Assembly: GCA_035516255.1 (NCBI GenBank)
Contig: DATJAL010000007.1
Span: forward strand, 26,827 to 90,826
Length of the DNA: 64,000 nt
From: Chitinivibrionales bacterium
Lineage (GTDB): Bacteria; Fibrobacterota; Chitinivibrionia; Chitinivibrionales; FEN-1185
Direction: 5' to 3'
Part shown: piece by piece, positions 7,720 to 16,844 of the stretch
How the letters are laid out: every line of letters begins with the position of its first letter
How positions within the stretch are numbered: position 1 is the stretch's first letter
Notes under the pieces: generated by a model
Seen by the model: the letters and a program-made list of their open reading frames with translations, nothing else
Told to the model about the DNA's origin: nothing
Databases searched by the model: none
Translations under genes and position numbers: made by a program

Positions 7720-9165
7720 ATGAATACAGGTACATATCCAAAAGACGACCCAAAATACCTCTGGGTCATTCCTTCGGACGAAAACGACGGCCAAGGAACC
7801 TTTGACCGGCCTTTCGGCAGGATCGCGGCAGCGTTAGCCAAGGTAAAGCCGGGCCAAGTGATCGTGCTCAAGGCCGGAACCTACCCCGGCGATGTGACGG
7901 TTGAAAGGTCCGGGATTTTCGACAAACCCATTTACCTTGTTGCAGACAAAAGCGCAGCGGTCGTTGTTGCGGCGGCATGCTGGTATTTCTACGACGCTTG
8001 CGATTTCATCGTGTCCGGCATCACCTTTAAAGATTCTCCCCTGGGAAGTTTAGCGCTTACCGGAGCCTGCGAGCGCAACCGGTTTGAACACTTGTCGTTC
8101 ATCGATTGCGGCAGCCGGCAAAAAGCGTCATGCACCATGTTCTTCGGCGGAGCAGGCGCTTCATGCAACATGGTTGAATTCTGTAATTTCGAAAGGTCTT
8201 TGCAGCTATCCGGCAATGCGGGAAAGAAACCTGATGACATTGTCGTCGGCCTCATGATTTCGGAAGGAGACAGCCGCGAGGGTCAGCCGATCACCAATCA
8301 TGTCGTCCGCAGGAATAGATTCACCAACTATGATTACGGCGTCCTCATCGGCGCGGAAGACGCCACTGCTCGGCAGTATGGGCATATTATTTCGTTCAAC
8401 ACGATCGAGAACTGCGGCCGCGAGGGTATTATGGTTAAATGCGGTGACACCCAGGTGAAAGGCAATGTGCTAACGCGCTGCCTGTGTCACTCGATTTCCG
8501 TGGTCACGGGCGAAGGCAGCGTGGTCGAGGACAACCGGATTGTCGACTGCGGCATTGGTATCCGCGTTGCCGGGAAAGGTCATACCGTTGTGAACAACTG
8601 CATCGTGCGAAGCAGCAACGAGGCCATCTGCGTCATGGAGAAAAACGGAGCGGACGGCGTCGCGTCCCAAAACATTTTCATCGAACAGAACACCTGCGCT
8701 CTTTGGTCGCAAAAAGCGCAACCGTCGCTGCCGGCCATAAGCATAGCCTCCGGATCAAGCGCCATCATTAAAAAGAACTTGTTCTGGGGTGCGGGTGACC
8801 CGTACCGTTTTACAGGCGCAGGTAACAATAAGGAAAAGCATCTTATTTTCGACAATATTTCAACCTACGGCAGCACCGCGCCTGACGGCGTGACAGCCGG
8901 CCGATTTAAATTGGGTTCACAAGAGCAGGATAATTTTGACAATGATTCCGGTTACGGAGCAAGCGGCTGGATGTGCAGGCCCGAGCCATATGATCCAGAC
9001 AAGGAAATTCTTAATGAGTCTTTGTGCGGACAATCAAACACACCTAATGAAATGGAATATCTTGAAAAAGATGATGAGCGCGGAAATGAAACAGGGATCA
9101 GCGGAGCTCTCCTGAAGTCCATGTTTTTCAGCGAAGACGAATCCAGGAGGAATTCATCTCTATAA
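7720..9165 (+). CDS. right-handed parallel beta-helix protein, PL6/DUF1565-like
   Basis: A 481-residue protein. The N-terminal motif WVIPSDENDGQGTFDRPF ... AGTYPGDV is the start of DUF1565/chondroitinase-B-like beta-helix proteins. It is followed by repeated Asn-rich coils (RNRFTNYDYGVLIG, FNTIENCGREGIMVK, GNVLTRC, DNRIVDCGIGIRV, NNCIVRSSNEAICV) of the kind seen in polysaccharide lyase family 6. A carbohydrate-binding or lyase role is likely, but catalytic Lys/Arg residues cannot be assigned by eye. No signal peptide and no clear Shine-Dalgarno precede the ATG. It lies upstream of the GH106-like gene and may work on the same glycan. Confidence 0.72.
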   Translation: MNTGTYPKDDPKYLWVIPSDENDGQGTFDRPFGRIAAALAKVKPGQVIVLKAGTYPGDVTVERSGIFDKPIYLVADKSAAVVVAAACWYFYDACDFIVSGITFKDSPLGSLALTGACERNRFEHLSFIDCGSRQKASCTMFFGGAGASCNMVEFCNFERSLQLSGNAGKKPDDIVVGLMISEGDSREGQPITNHVVRRNRFTNYDYGVLIGAEDATARQYGHIISFNTIENCGREGIMVKCGDTQVKGNVLTRCLCHSISVVTGEGSVVEDNRIVDCGIGIRVAGKGHTVVNNCIVRSSNEAICVMEKNGADGVASQNIFIEQNTCALWSQKAQPSLPAISIASGSSAIIKKNLFWGAGDPYRFTGAGNNKEKHLIFDNISTYGSTAPDGVTAGRFKLGSQEQDNFDNDSGYGASGWMCRPEPYDPDKEILNESLCGQSNTPNEMEYLEKDDERGNETGISGALLKSMFFSEDESRRNSSL

Positions 9166-9556
9166 TTTCTTTTTACATCTTCTCATATTTTCTCTGATTT
9201 TTTCGTCAACGCGTCTCATTTTGAAACCATACTGCCTTTTTTCCTTCATTATTTATCCAATAATCTACAAATTAATTATTTTTTAGCAATTTCATTTGCT
9301 ATTATATATATATTCAACGAACGTGCCGGATTTCTTACTCAATCACCGGATTATTGGATATAACCAATTTTATTTATATCCTTCCAATTTCAATAATAAA
9401 TTTCAAATTTATTTTAAATTCATATCTTATTGTAATTCAATATGTTACAGTTACAAAGTTACCACGTTATTATCACTATTTGCTTGACGGATGAAATGTA
9501 TCTATTTATTTTGAAAAGTCTATTATAATTATTGAAATCCACCTCGGCCAGGAGCG
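9166..9556. other. AT-rich intergenic region
   Basis: 391 bases, strikingly AT-rich compared with its surroundings, with runs of TATA, AATAAT and similar. Short open frames here do not look like proteins. Apart from the promoter candidate at 9484-9512 nothing was recognised. Confidence 0.6.
9484..9512 (+). promoter_or_regulatory. possible promoter upstream of the GH106-like gene
   Basis: TTGACG at 9484-9489 and TATTTT at 9507-9512 are 17 bases apart. A perfect TATAAT also occurs at 9524-9529 but without a -35 at the right distance. AT-rich sequence gives chance matches, so this is tentative. Confidence 0.3.
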
Positions 9557-12500
9557 ATGATTTTGAAAAAGTCAGCAAAACACAAGGCATCAAACCCAAA
9601 GTCTGCAAAACACCACTCTGTAAAACAAAAAAAAATAACTGGAAAATCAGAGTCTCAAAAAGCCGTCCGTCAAAAACCGGCTTTTATTGTGCCCGAGATA
9701 AAGCCTGCAAACCTGCCCCGGGAAATGAGGCCGTGGGCGATCTGGATCTGGAATTTCAACATCACTAGGGAAGAAATTGCCAGCCAAATAGCCTTCTTTA
9801 TTGAAAAAGGTTTCGGCGGCGTGGCGATAAAAGCAAGCAGAGACATGACGCCTTCATTTCTTTCTGAAGAATTTTTCAGTTTATTTCTTTTTGCGTTGCA
9901 AACCGCTCAGAGGGCGAAAATCGGAATACGGCTTGCCGAGGACTTTTCTTTGCCTTGGAACGGCGCGTTCGACAACATCGCAGGAAAAAACCGGCACCTC
10001 AGGGCGCAATGCCTGGTGCTTGAGCATTCCGAGGTTATTCATAGTAAAACCGTTTTTGAGAGGATCATCGCCGACCCTCAAAACGCCATTGTCCAAATAG
10101 GGAAAATCGAAAACGACAGGGTCATCGTTTCCAAAACAAAAACAATTCCCGTGACCCAGGACAAAAACACGGTGTCTTGGAAGGCGCCCGCAGGGTCGTG
10201 GCAGGTGATGATATTCAGGAAAAAATATGTAGCAGACCCTGTCTGCGCCTATATACCCAATGCCTTCAGGGAGCAGACCGCACGATCCTACATCGAAACG
10301 GTATGGGAGTCCTTTAAAAAAAGGTTTTCAAAATTCATGCCTCTCACCTTCGAGGGCTTCATCACAGAGGTTCCCGCCTACCTTCCTGCTGACAATTCCA
10401 TTCCCTGGGATGACGATCTGGTGGTGAAATACCGCTCAAAGTACAAAAAAAACCTTGTTCCGCTCCTTCCCAGCCTGTTTTTCAATTCTGAAGCTGCGCA
10501 TATTAAAAACAGGCCGCACGTATACTCGTTTCTGGCCCAATCCCTGCATGAACGGTTTACGCTTATTCTTGACAAATGGTGCAAGAAATACAGGCTTTCT
10601 CACTGGGTGCTCTGCGCAGAGCGGCCGGTGCAGAAGGCAGCGAACATGCTGCGCGACTGCACCGCGATTCCCGTTCAAGGCTTCGCCTCCGTGGGGATAC
10701 AGAACCAAGAGGGCTGCGAGGAAAACGCCGGCATCGTGCGGGCCATGGCGGACGCCAACGCCAAGGAATTCAGACGCGAGACCATAACCGTGATCGGCAG
10801 GAACCGTCAGGGTAACGCCGCCACGCTGCAGAGTCTCAAAAGCGAAATTGACCAGAATGTCCTGTCGGGCCCGTCGCGCATCGTTTTAGACGGATGCTTT
10901 TTCTCGGTCGACCACCGGAGTTACGTTAAAACGCCGTACAACCCGTCATGGTATTCGCCCGGCGCCGACAACATGCTCCTGCTGTGCGACTACGCGGCGC
11001 GCGTGAAAAAGCTTATCGGCCCGCTCCAGCTTTCGCGCCAAGCGGCCATCCTCATGCCATCGAACTCCATCCTGGCCGACTACCTGCCGGGCAACGACGA
11101 GGCGGTGCGCAAAGGTATGCTTTCGCTCCATAAAACCATGGACGAGCTGTCCCACCTCACCCTGGACTTCGACATCATCAGCGAGGAGCAGCTGTTGTCG
11201 TGCTCGCTCTTTTCGAACGGTGAATTCAACACGCCCAGCAAAGCGAGAAAAGGGAACTACCAGGCCCTCCTCATCCCGTATGCTCGCCTTGTCTCAAAAA
11301 ACCTCTTCGTTTTTCTCGAACGAATGGCGAGCAAGAAATCGACGATCGTCTTCATCGACGAGGCGCCGCAGGGTACCATCGACGAGGGCGTCACGCCGCC
11401 GTTCACGTCGCGTGTGAACAAGATCGTGCACTCGAAATCGGGCCGGGTGTATGTGTCGCCGGCCGCCAACCTCGAAAGCATACTCGCGCATGTCAAGTCG
11501 ATGGTGGCGGTCACGGTGCAGGGGAAGAAATGCCCCGACATCGTTGCCTCCTCGGGAAGCGCGGGGAGCCAGACCGTGTACTGCCTGCAGAATAGGTCGG
11601 ACTCACTCGATTACTTCGCCGCGGTGGAGGTGCCCGAAGAGAAGTATTTCTACTTCTCCGACTGCGCCTCGGGGGAAACCCACGAGATCATCGATGTCCA
11701 GCGGAAGGACGATACCTGCAGGATCAACCTCAATTTCTCACCGCGGCAGACCTATTTCATCATCGCGACGTCCCAGAAACAGGCCGTGACGTCGATGCCC
11801 AAGGGTCGAAAGCCCCCTATCAACGTCATCGGCACCGTGCAGCGCAACTACCGCATCGTGCTCAAGGACCAGTGGCAATTCTCGCCGTGCTCCCTCAACG
11901 TGCTGCCGCTGGCTGCATGGAACACCCGCATCGGCCTGTCACGCGAGTTCGGCGGGTATTCCCATTTCTACGAGACCTATTTCGAGGTGAAGGAACTGCC
12001 CTCCATGGCCGTGTTCTCTTTGTGCGGCGTGGGCGGAGCGTGCGCGGTGCTTGCAAAAGGGGAAAAGTCTGTTGAGGTGAACATCAACGGCACGCGCATC
12101 ACCGAGACCGGCTCGCTGGCTCCTGCCGCGCTCCTTGCACTGTTCCCGCCGCCGGCGCCGGCGCAGTCGCTGACGGGCGTAATCCAGGAGCCGCTCCCCG
12201 CGGAACACGGACACAAGCCCTGCCTCGACCTCTACTGCAAAAACGTGCTCTGCTTCAACATCAAGGACTCGCTGCGGAAAGGGCTCAACAGGATTTCCGT
12301 TAGGACGCTCGGCCTCGTGTTCGATCCCATGACCATCACCTATCCGCCGCTCATCGCCGGCACCTTCAACATACTCAAGGGCAGCAACGGCTGGGTGATC
12401 GATACAACCGAGCCGATGGTGGGACATGATTCATGGACAAAATACGGCTACCCGTACATGAGCGGGTGCGGCACCTACAAGCAGGTCTTTGAGATTCCGA

Positions 12501-12739
12501 GCGACTACAACCGGCTCGTGCTCAAGTTCTCGCAGGTGTCGGGCCCTGTTTCGGTGGGGCTCAACACCACCAAGCTCGGCACCTACACCTGGCATCCGAT
12601 AGAAATGGACATCACCGACGTGTGCGAGTCGAAGCGAAACGAGCTGTCGGTGAGCGTGATGAACACGATCGACAACGTCATCAGAATGAACGGAAGGCCG
12701 TCCGGGCTCATCGGCGAGGCGTACCTGGACGTGTATTGA
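9557..12739 (+). CDS. GH106-like glycoside hydrolase family protein, no visible signal peptide
   Basis: A 1060-residue protein. After a Lys-rich, unstructured first 50 residues comes RPWAIWIWNFNITREEI and FFIEKGFGGVAIKA. This is the opening pattern of GH106 alpha-L-rhamnosidases and related barrels (family: WxW..., then GIGGVEI). The middle contains the NMLLLCDYAARVKKLIGP helix and AAILMPSNS strand seen in this group. The last 180 residues form a beta-sandwich (KYGYPYMSGCGTYKQVFEI ... PVSVGLNTTKLGTYTWHP). The catalytic glutamates cannot be assigned by eye. The ATG follows aggag with only 2 bases of spacing, so the start is not certain. The first kilobase is A-rich and the remainder GC-rich, an internal composition step. 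A STAS-domain gene follows after 2 bases. Confidence 0.68.
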   Translation: MILKKSAKHKASNPKSAKHHSVKQKKITGKSESQKAVRQKPAFIVPEIKPANLPREMRPWAIWIWNFNITREEIASQIAFFIEKGFGGVAIKASRDMTPSFLSEEFFSLFLFALQTAQRAKIGIRLAEDFSLPWNGAFDNIAGKNRHLRAQCLVLEHSEVIHSKTVFERIIADPQNAIVQIGKIENDRVIVSKTKTIPVTQDKNTVSWKAPAGSWQVMIFRKKYVADPVCAYIPNAFREQTARSYIETVWESFKKRFSKFMPLTFEGFITEVPAYLPADNSIPWDDDLVVKYRSKYKKNLVPLLPSLFFNSEAAHIKNRPHVYSFLAQSLHERFTLILDKWCKKYRLSHWVLCAERPVQKAANMLRDCTAIPVQGFASVGIQNQEGCEENAGIVRAMADANAKEFRRETITVIGRNRQGNAATLQSLKSEIDQNVLSGPSRIVLDGCFFSVDHRSYVKTPYNPSWYSPGADNMLLLCDYAARVKKLIGPLQLSRQAAILMPSNSILADYLPGNDEAVRKGMLSLHKTMDELSHLTLDFDIISEEQLLSCSLFSNGEFNTPSKARKGNYQALLIPYARLVSKNLFVFLERMASKKSTIVFIDEAPQGTIDEGVTPPFTSRVNKIVHSKSGRVYVSPAANLESILAHVKSMVAVTVQGKKCPDIVASSGSAGSQTVYCLQNRSDSLDYFAAVEVPEEKYFYFSDCASGETHEIIDVQRKDDTCRINLNFSPRQTYFIIATSQKQAVTSMPKGRKPPINVIGTVQRNYRIVLKDQWQFSPCSLNVLPLAAWNTRIGLSREFGGYSHFYETYFEVKELPSMAVFSLCGVGGACAVLAKGEKSVEVNINGTRITETGSLAPAALLALFPPPAPAQSLTGVIQEPLPAEHGHKPCLDLYCKNVLCFNIKDSLRKGLNRISVRTLGLVFDPMTITYPPLIAGTFNILKGSNGWVIDTTEPMVGHDSWTKYGYPYMSGCGTYKQVFEIPSDYNRLVLKFSQVSGPVSVGLNTTKLGTYTWHPIEMDITDVCESKRNELSVSVMNTIDNVIRMNGRPSGLIGEAYLDVY

Positions 12740-12741
12740 CC

Positions 12742-13047
12742 ATGGCGACCCTTACCTATAAATTCGGTGAAAAACTGTTCCTCGGCAACGCCGACGCCCT
12801 GAGCGTGATCGTCGACAAGATGTTCGAAAACAGGGACGCGGCGACCATCGTGTTCGACATGGAAAATGTCAAGCTGTGCGACTCCTACGGCCTCAAGTTC
12901 CTCATCAATTACCAGCGCAGGGCGAACAGCACGGGCAAGAAGCTCGTGCTGTACCGGCCCGACCAGTTCCTCCGGGAGATGTTCGCGAGCACCAAGCTGT
13001 CGCATTTCTTTTTCATCGCCGATGCTCTTGACGATATGGGAAAATAA
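12742..13047 (+). CDS. STAS-domain anti-sigma factor antagonist-like protein
   Basis: A 101-residue stand-alone STAS domain (SpoIIAA/RsbV fold). The VFDMENVKLCDSYGLKFLI segment matches the conserved strand-loop-helix in which the serine of D-S-x-G (here S48) is phosphorylated by an anti-sigma kinase. Such proteins release sigma factors by partner switching or relay signals. No RsbW-type kinase is adjacent. The start at 12742 lies 2 bases after the stop of the GH106-like gene, implying co-translation. The coupling to a large enzyme gene is unusual. Confidence 0.8.
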   Translation: MATLTYKFGEKLFLGNADALSVIVDKMFENRDAATIVFDMENVKLCDSYGLKFLINYQRRANSTGKKLVLYRPDQFLREMFASTKLSHFFFIADALDDMGK

Positions 13048-13261
13048 AAGATCGCTCTTCAGTCCTTCCCCGTGGCCACAGGCCCTCCGGCAGAAACGCC
13101 CGCCGGCATACGGCATGCCTGTTAGATCATTGAGAAGCCATTCTCTATGCCGCAAAAGAGATAGCCGCAGTAAAAGAAACTAAAACCGCCAATCAAACGC
13201 CGCAAAGAAAACGGGCACATCCGTCGCGAAATGACGATTTGTTCCGGCAGGAATGCGCGAA

Positions 13262-13297
13262 TGAAAAACGGGCGGGGGCTTTTCAGCCCCGCCCGTT
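13262..13297 (-). terminator. rho-independent terminator for the cadherin-repeat lipoprotein gene
   Basis: Arms around 13267-13280 and 13285-13297 form a GC-rich stem (aacgggcgggg / ccccgcccgtt) followed on the minus strand by a T-run (gtttttc). It lies about 30 bases past the stop of the minus-strand gene at 13329 and may also serve the plus-strand STAS gene. Confidence 0.75.
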
Positions 13298-13328
13298 CGA
13301 TACAGTGCCACCTTGAAAAATAGCCGGA

Positions 13329-15113
13329 TTAGTTTTTGGTAATGTAGATATCGTCAACCGTGTACGTGGACCCGACCACGTACGCCCCTCCGGGCACGGC
13401 CGGGCATTTGAAACCGACAAGCATGGTCACCGCGGTAAAATCCACCTTTGACGCCCATGTCGAAAGAGGGATCCAGACCTCATGCCACTTGCCGTCCGCA
13501 ACATACCCGTAATCGGTCGCCTTTACAAACAGCGTGTCGGCGCTGTCGCCCGAGGCCATTCCGATCCCGATTTCAGGCGTATTTCCCATCAGCGCCACGT
13601 GCAATTTTCCCGCCGCGTAAACCGTGAGCGACTCCGGGGTATACGACTCAAATCCCCATTCCGAATAATGCGCTCCGTTGGTGGTCAGCTCATACGCCTT
13701 GGTCCCTTCGAAATGGTCGTACGGCGTCCAGTTGAAGTAGGTCTTGTTGCCGAGGGAATCCGGCAGGTCCCAGACGGAATAACTGCTGCTCAGGACGCCT
13801 CCGGTCGAGGGACGTTCGGAAAATATGACAACGCCGTCGATGACGATGATTTTTTTTATGCTGATGGTAAAGGTCTTCTGGAAAAAACCCCCATAACTGT
13901 CGGTGACTTTGACTACCACCGAAAACGTGTTTTTCAACGAATCGTACGCTATGGGACTTTTGGTATTGAGCGCGCCCCATGCTATTGCGAACAGCGCGGT
14001 GTCACCGCCCACCAGGGTAAACTGGTAGGTCTCGGAAGCCGAATCCCTGTCGACCGCGTGCAGGATTCCCACCGTGGTGCCGGCCGCCGAGTTTTCAAGG
14101 ACCGACGTATCGCTGATCAGGATGTCGGTGGGCCGGTGGACGATGGTGACGGTGAGCGCCGAATCCACGGTGGCGCCGGAATCGTCCCGCGCGCGCACGC
14201 GGATGGCGTAAGCGGCCTTGACCTTTGCGTCAAGCGGGGCGTTTACCAGAAGCGAATCTTTCCTGATGATAAAGCTCGCGTTGTCGCCCGCGCCGGCGCC
14301 GGCCGCCAGCGAATAGGTGAATTGGTCGCCGACGTCCGCGTCGGTCGCGGAAAGTTTCCCCACGAACGCCCCCGCCGCGGCCGTGTCGAGCACCGAGGCA
14401 TTGCTCAGCAGGACCGCGCTCGGGGCATGGTTGACATGTGCGACTGTTATGGTGAACGCCTGCTCGACGGCCGCGCCGGAATCGTCCAGGGCCTTTATCC
14501 TCACCGTGTAGGACGCCTTTACCGTCGCGTTGAACGCGACCGCGGTAAGCAGCGAGTCCCCGCTCACCGTGAAACTGGCATTGTCGTCCGAACCAGTCCC
14601 CATCGCGAGCATGAAGGTGTGATGGTCGGCCGCATCGCTGTCCGTGACGGAAAACGTGCCCGTGAGCGAGCCGACCGCGGCGTTGTCCCTGATGCCGGCG
14701 CTTACGAACGCGAGCGCCGTTGGAGCATGATTGATATGGAGGATGGCGATGATGAAGGTCGTATCGAATGATGCCTGGTTCTGGTCTTTGGTCCGTACGC
14801 GGATCGAGCAGGTCTTTGTAACGTTATAGTCAAACGACACCGCGGCAAGAAGGGAGTCGTTGCGGATGATGAAACTGGCGTTGTCGGCGGCGCCAACCCC
14901 CGAGACAAGCGAATAGGTGAACACATTGCCCGCATCCGGGTCCTGCGTTGAAAAAATCCCGACCGCCGTGTTGGATGCCGCGCCTTCAACCAGCGTCGTG
15001 TTCGAAAGTGAAATGCCGGTTGGCGGGTGGTTCGATTTCGTGGGCGAGCACCCGGAAAACATGAGCGCCGCAACGGCCAGAGCGGAACAGAGCAGAAATA
15101 CTTTTTTAATCAT
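13329..15113 (-). CDS. cadherin-like repeat lipoprotein
   Basis: A 594-residue exported lipoprotein. The signal sequence ends in a lipobox (LMFSGC, Cys22). Three closely related repeats of about 110 residues follow (each beginning NHAPTA- or NHPPTG-, with DNASF and DSLL in fixed positions and ending in an RVRTKDQN- or KALDDSGA-like strand), then a fourth divergent one (HRPTDILISDTSVLENSAAGTTVG). These are cadherin/dystroglycan-type domains with the calcium-site-like DxDxG and DxD signatures (DPDAGN, DSDAAD, DADVGD). The last 160 residues form a separate jelly-roll-like domain resembling carbohydrate-binding modules (YDHFEGTKAYEL, WHEVWIPLS, YTVDDIYI). Likely adhesion or glycan binding at the outer membrane. 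It is a single-gene unit with its own terminator. Confidence 0.85.
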   Translation of the reverse strand: MIKKVFLLCSALAVAALMFSGCSPTKSNHPPTGISLSNTTLVEGAASNTAVGIFSTQDPDAGNVFTYSLVSGVGAADNASFIIRNDSLLAAVSFDYNVTKTCSIRVRTKDQNQASFDTTFIIAILHINHAPTALAFVSAGIRDNAAVGSLTGTFSVTDSDAADHHTFMLAMGTGSDDNASFTVSGDSLLTAVAFNATVKASYTVRIKALDDSGAAVEQAFTITVAHVNHAPSAVLLSNASVLDTAAAGAFVGKLSATDADVGDQFTYSLAAGAGAGDNASFIIRKDSLLVNAPLDAKVKAAYAIRVRARDDSGATVDSALTVTIVHRPTDILISDTSVLENSAAGTTVGILHAVDRDSASETYQFTLVGGDTALFAIAWGALNTKSPIAYDSLKNTFSVVVKVTDSYGGFFQKTFTISIKKIIVIDGVVIFSERPSTGGVLSSSYSVWDLPDSLGNKTYFNWTPYDHFEGTKAYELTTNGAHYSEWGFESYTPESLTVYAAGKLHVALMGNTPEIGIGMASGDSADTLFVKATDYGYVADGKWHEVWIPLSTWASKVDFTAVTMLVGFKCPAVPGGAYVVGSTYTVDDIYITKN

Positions 15114-15384
15114 GCAACCTCCCTTTTATAATTCCATGTTGAAAATCCGGTTATTGAACTGCAGGTGACTGTTGTGAAAATCAAACCAAAATAGGTGGGC
15201 GGAAGTTGCAGTGTCAAGCCGCAAAATCTTTCCCCATGGAAAAAATCCGTTGTTTACCGGTTGCAACGTTCCGAGGCCGCGAATCTCGTTTGTCTCAGCC
15301 GTTGGCCCATGATATTTTTTTACCTTGTCAAATCGAATTGCCTTTTTCAATTGCCATAATCACAAACACGACCTGCAAAACTCA

Positions 15385-15867
15385 ATGATTTCTCATGTCA
15401 TCAACACGATCTCTCGCCTCTCTTCTCTTTCTTCCGCCATCATCGACACCTCATCACTTATTTACCTTTCGAAAATCAATTGCCTCTCGCTGCTCGCCGG
15501 ATCATGCAGATTGTATTCCATACGGGAAGTGGCTGACGAATTCAATGAAGGAATCGCGGGCATTGAAATCATCGCTGCTCCAACGAAAGATTTATCCACG
15601 GATCAGAAATTGATTCAAGTCTGCGTCATCAACAAATTTCCCCTTATCTCGGAGGATAAAAAGCTGCTGGTGGAAGCCCAGCGATGCAATATCATTTATT
15701 TCAACTCGCTGATAATGCTCAATTTTCTGCTTCTCAAGAAACAAATCACCGGCGAAAAATATTCATCCCTTGTTCAAACTTTAAGGTCTGTTGCGAGATA
15801 CGGAGAAAACGTATGGCGTTTTGGAGAGCTGGTGAACAAACTTGTCAAAGCAGAATCAAATACCTAA
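15385..15867 (+). CDS. PIN-domain protein (DUF3368-like), possible orphan toxin
   Basis: About 160 residues with the PIN nuclease pattern: IIDTSSLIYLSKI with the first acidic residue D21, VADEF around residue 50, LSTDQKLIQVC (D73) and FPLISEDKKLL (E90/D91). PIN proteins are Mg-dependent RNases and often toxins, but no antitoxin gene is adjacent on either strand. The start could be the ATG at 15385 or one 60 bases upstream in the same frame; 15385 places the PIN core near the N-terminus. Codon use is more AT-rich than in the flanking genes, consistent with recent acquisition. Confidence 0.65.
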   Translation: MISHVINTISRLSSLSSAIIDTSSLIYLSKINCLSLLAGSCRLYSIREVADEFNEGIAGIEIIAAPTKDLSTDQKLIQVCVINKFPLISEDKKLLVEAQRCNIIYFNSLIMLNFLLLKKQITGEKYSSLVQTLRSVARYGENVWRFGELVNKLVKAESNT

Positions 15868-15888
15868 CCGGCCCGGGCCAGACCCGTC

Positions 15889-16743
15889 TCACCAGGACAG
15901 CAGCCTCTTGACAAGCCGCGGCACCGAGCCCACCCATCCCTGCGGGCCCACGATCTTCATCACCTGCTGGTGGTTGTGCATGTAGTCGCGGAACCATTTC
16001 ATGCGCTGGTACACTCGGCTGCCGCCCGTGGCCGCCTCATGGTGGATGACGATGGCGTCGCCGACATACCGTCCGAACTTTTTCTGGCGCGCCAGCCGCA
16101 GGCCGAATTCCACCTCGAACAGGTATCCGTTGCCGATGATGTCGGGGCTGAACCCGCCCGCGGCGAGGAAGGCTTCGCGCCGCACCGCCATGTTGCAGCC
16201 GCGCGGATTGTTCACCACGCAGGCGCCGGGCATGTCGAAGTTGCCGAAGAAGAGGCCGATCCAGTTGAACCAGCCCACGATCCTGCCGCTGGTCTTGCGG
16301 TCTTTCGGAAGAAAGAGCCCGAAAATCCACTCGTTGACGATGCAGATGATCTCTTCGAGCGGCGGCCGCTTCCTTGACAGGCGCACTTCCCTGCCGCCGG
16401 TGTAAGGAAGGTCAGGGTATTGTTCGAACGCGACACGGTGCGCCTCCATCCACCCGTGCACCGGCACTGCGTCGTCGTCGAGGATGAGGATGATGTCGGC
16501 AGACGAGTTTTTGATGCACGTGTTCATAGTGATGGTTGTGCTCGGCGACGGAAGTTTCTCAATGCGGAGGTTCGGATCGGCCGCAAGCGACTGCTCCAAT
16601 TCCGGTCCCGGCATGTCGCCCTGAAGGCCAAGGCAGATCCTGAGCGTAGGGTACAAAACCCGTATGCCGGCCACCGTCGTTTTGAGGTTTTCAAACCTTT
16701 TATAGCTGGGGATAACCACTTCGCATGTTAACGGAGACGCCAT
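15889..16743 (-). CDS. family 2 glycosyltransferase
   Basis: A 284-residue GT-A fold transferase. CEVVIPSYKRFENL opens the nucleotide-binding domain and LILDDDAVP (D89-D91) supplies the metal-binding acidic triplet. GCNMAVRREAFLAAGGFSP and GEVEFGLRL-like acidic residues (YLFEVEFGLRL) match the acceptor region of rhamnosyl- and galactofuranosyl-type GT2s. It transfers an unknown sugar to an unknown acceptor on the cytoplasmic side. The ATG at 16743 is preferred to an in-frame TTG 36 bases upstream because it sits directly before the first strand. It is divergently arranged with the rhodanese gene. Confidence 0.82.
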   Translation of the reverse strand: MASPLTCEVVIPSYKRFENLKTTVAGIRVLYPTLRICLGLQGDMPGPELEQSLAADPNLRIEKLPSPSTTITMNTCIKNSSADIILILDDDAVPVHGWMEAHRVAFEQYPDLPYTGGREVRLSRKRPPLEEIICIVNEWIFGLFLPKDRKTSGRIVGWFNWIGLFFGNFDMPGACVVNNPRGCNMAVRREAFLAAGGFSPDIIGNGYLFEVEFGLRLARQKKFGRYVGDAIVIHHEAATGGSRVYQRMKWFRDYMHNHQQVMKIVGPQGWVGSVPRLVKRLLSW

Positions 16744-16844
16744 CTGATTCCCGGAAGATGTGATTTGGTATGCTATCAAATATATTTTGTGTAGCGGATG
16801 ACGAAAAGCCGAATGCTGTTTTTATTGTACGGAGGACTGGTGGA

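Noticed and set aside
13329..15113. Plus-strand frame of about 430 codons antisense to the cadherin-repeat gene
   Set aside because: A shadow of the repeats: Arg/Gly/Val-rich, no known domain, while the minus-strand product has a signal peptide, lipobox and four coherent repeats.
15592..15600. ttatccacg, an 8/9 match to the DnaA box
   Set aside because: Single occurrence inside the PIN gene, with no cluster of boxes or AT-rich unwinding element, so not an origin.
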